A DNA stretch of 6,418 bases, taken from an uncultured Chlorobiota bacterium. Its GTDB lineage: Bacteria; Bacteroidota; Kapaibacteriia; OLB7. The notes under the pieces are model-generated. The model made no database searches and was not told where the DNA came from. It worked only from the letters and a program-made list of their open reading frames with translations. Shown piece by piece: positions 6,380-6,418 of this stretch. Numbering within the stretch: position 1 is the first letter of the stretch; each line of letters begins with the position of its first letter. Both the position numbers and the translations under genes were made by a program. Where the stretch lies: NCBI GenBank assembly GCA_946481475.1, contig CAMLOB010000248.1, positions 1-6,418 of the forward strand, read 5' to 3'.

Positions 6380-6418
6380 CAAAAAAGCAAATCTGGATGA
6401 TTGCCGGCTTGATGGTAC
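6376..6418 (+). CDS. Partial CDS, N-terminus of a probable exported or membrane protein
   Basis: Only 14 codons are inside the window: MTKKQIWMIAGLMV, open to the right edge. A short basic start (two lysines) followed by a hydrophobic run looks like the beginning of a signal peptide or a first membrane helix. The start is supported by the ggaggag site 7 bases upstream and by coding-like sequence right after it. The product cannot be identified from so little. The 317-bp gap and its own ribosome binding site suggest a transcription unit separate from recO. Confidence 0.6.
   Translation, partial: MTKKQIWMIAGLMV

Overview
The window looks like a piece of bacterial chromosome of roughly mid-50s % GC (judged by eye). 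It probably comes from the Bacteroidota/Chlorobiota/Ignavibacteriota side of the tree. That placement is an inference from the style of the RecO protein and from the near absence of Shine-Dalgarno sequences in front of five of its six genes. There are no rRNA or tRNA genes, insertion sequences, integrases or CRISPR arrays.

Layout: positions 1-150 hold two copies of a roughly 80-bp tandem repeat built on a degenerate heptamer. Positions 151-4575 hold three genes on the minus strand, in transcription order: a MoxR-type AAA+ ATPase (4575-3241), a polytopic GT-C-like glycosyltransferase (3151-1685) and a von Willebrand factor A (VWA) protein with an intact MIDAS (1683-151). A 186-bp divergent intergenic region (4576-4761) separates them from two plus-strand genes: a small YdjM-like membrane metal-dependent hydrolase (4762-5256) and recO (5294-6058). 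A 317-bp stretch without a confident gene (6059-6375) leads to the first 14 codons of an apparently exported or membrane protein (6376 onward). That last gene is the only one with a textbook ribosome binding site.

How they may work together: a MoxR ATPase and a VWA protein form a known chaperone-like pair (RavA-ViaA is the E. coli example), in which the ATPase remodels a target selected through the metal-binding VWA partner. Here a lipid-linked-sugar-type glycosyltransferase gene lies between the two and is separated from the VWA gene by a single base. This suggests a three-gene unit in which the ATPase/VWA pair may serve a membrane or cell-envelope glycan process. An 11-bp inverted repeat between the ATPase and glycosyltransferase genes could set their relative expression. 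RecO is the housekeeping RecFOR recombination mediator.

The main points for a second look are the glycosyltransferase inserted in the MoxR/VWA pair, the intercistronic hairpin, the heptamer-based tandem repeat, and a chain of stop-start-overlapping mini-ORFs running into the last gene.
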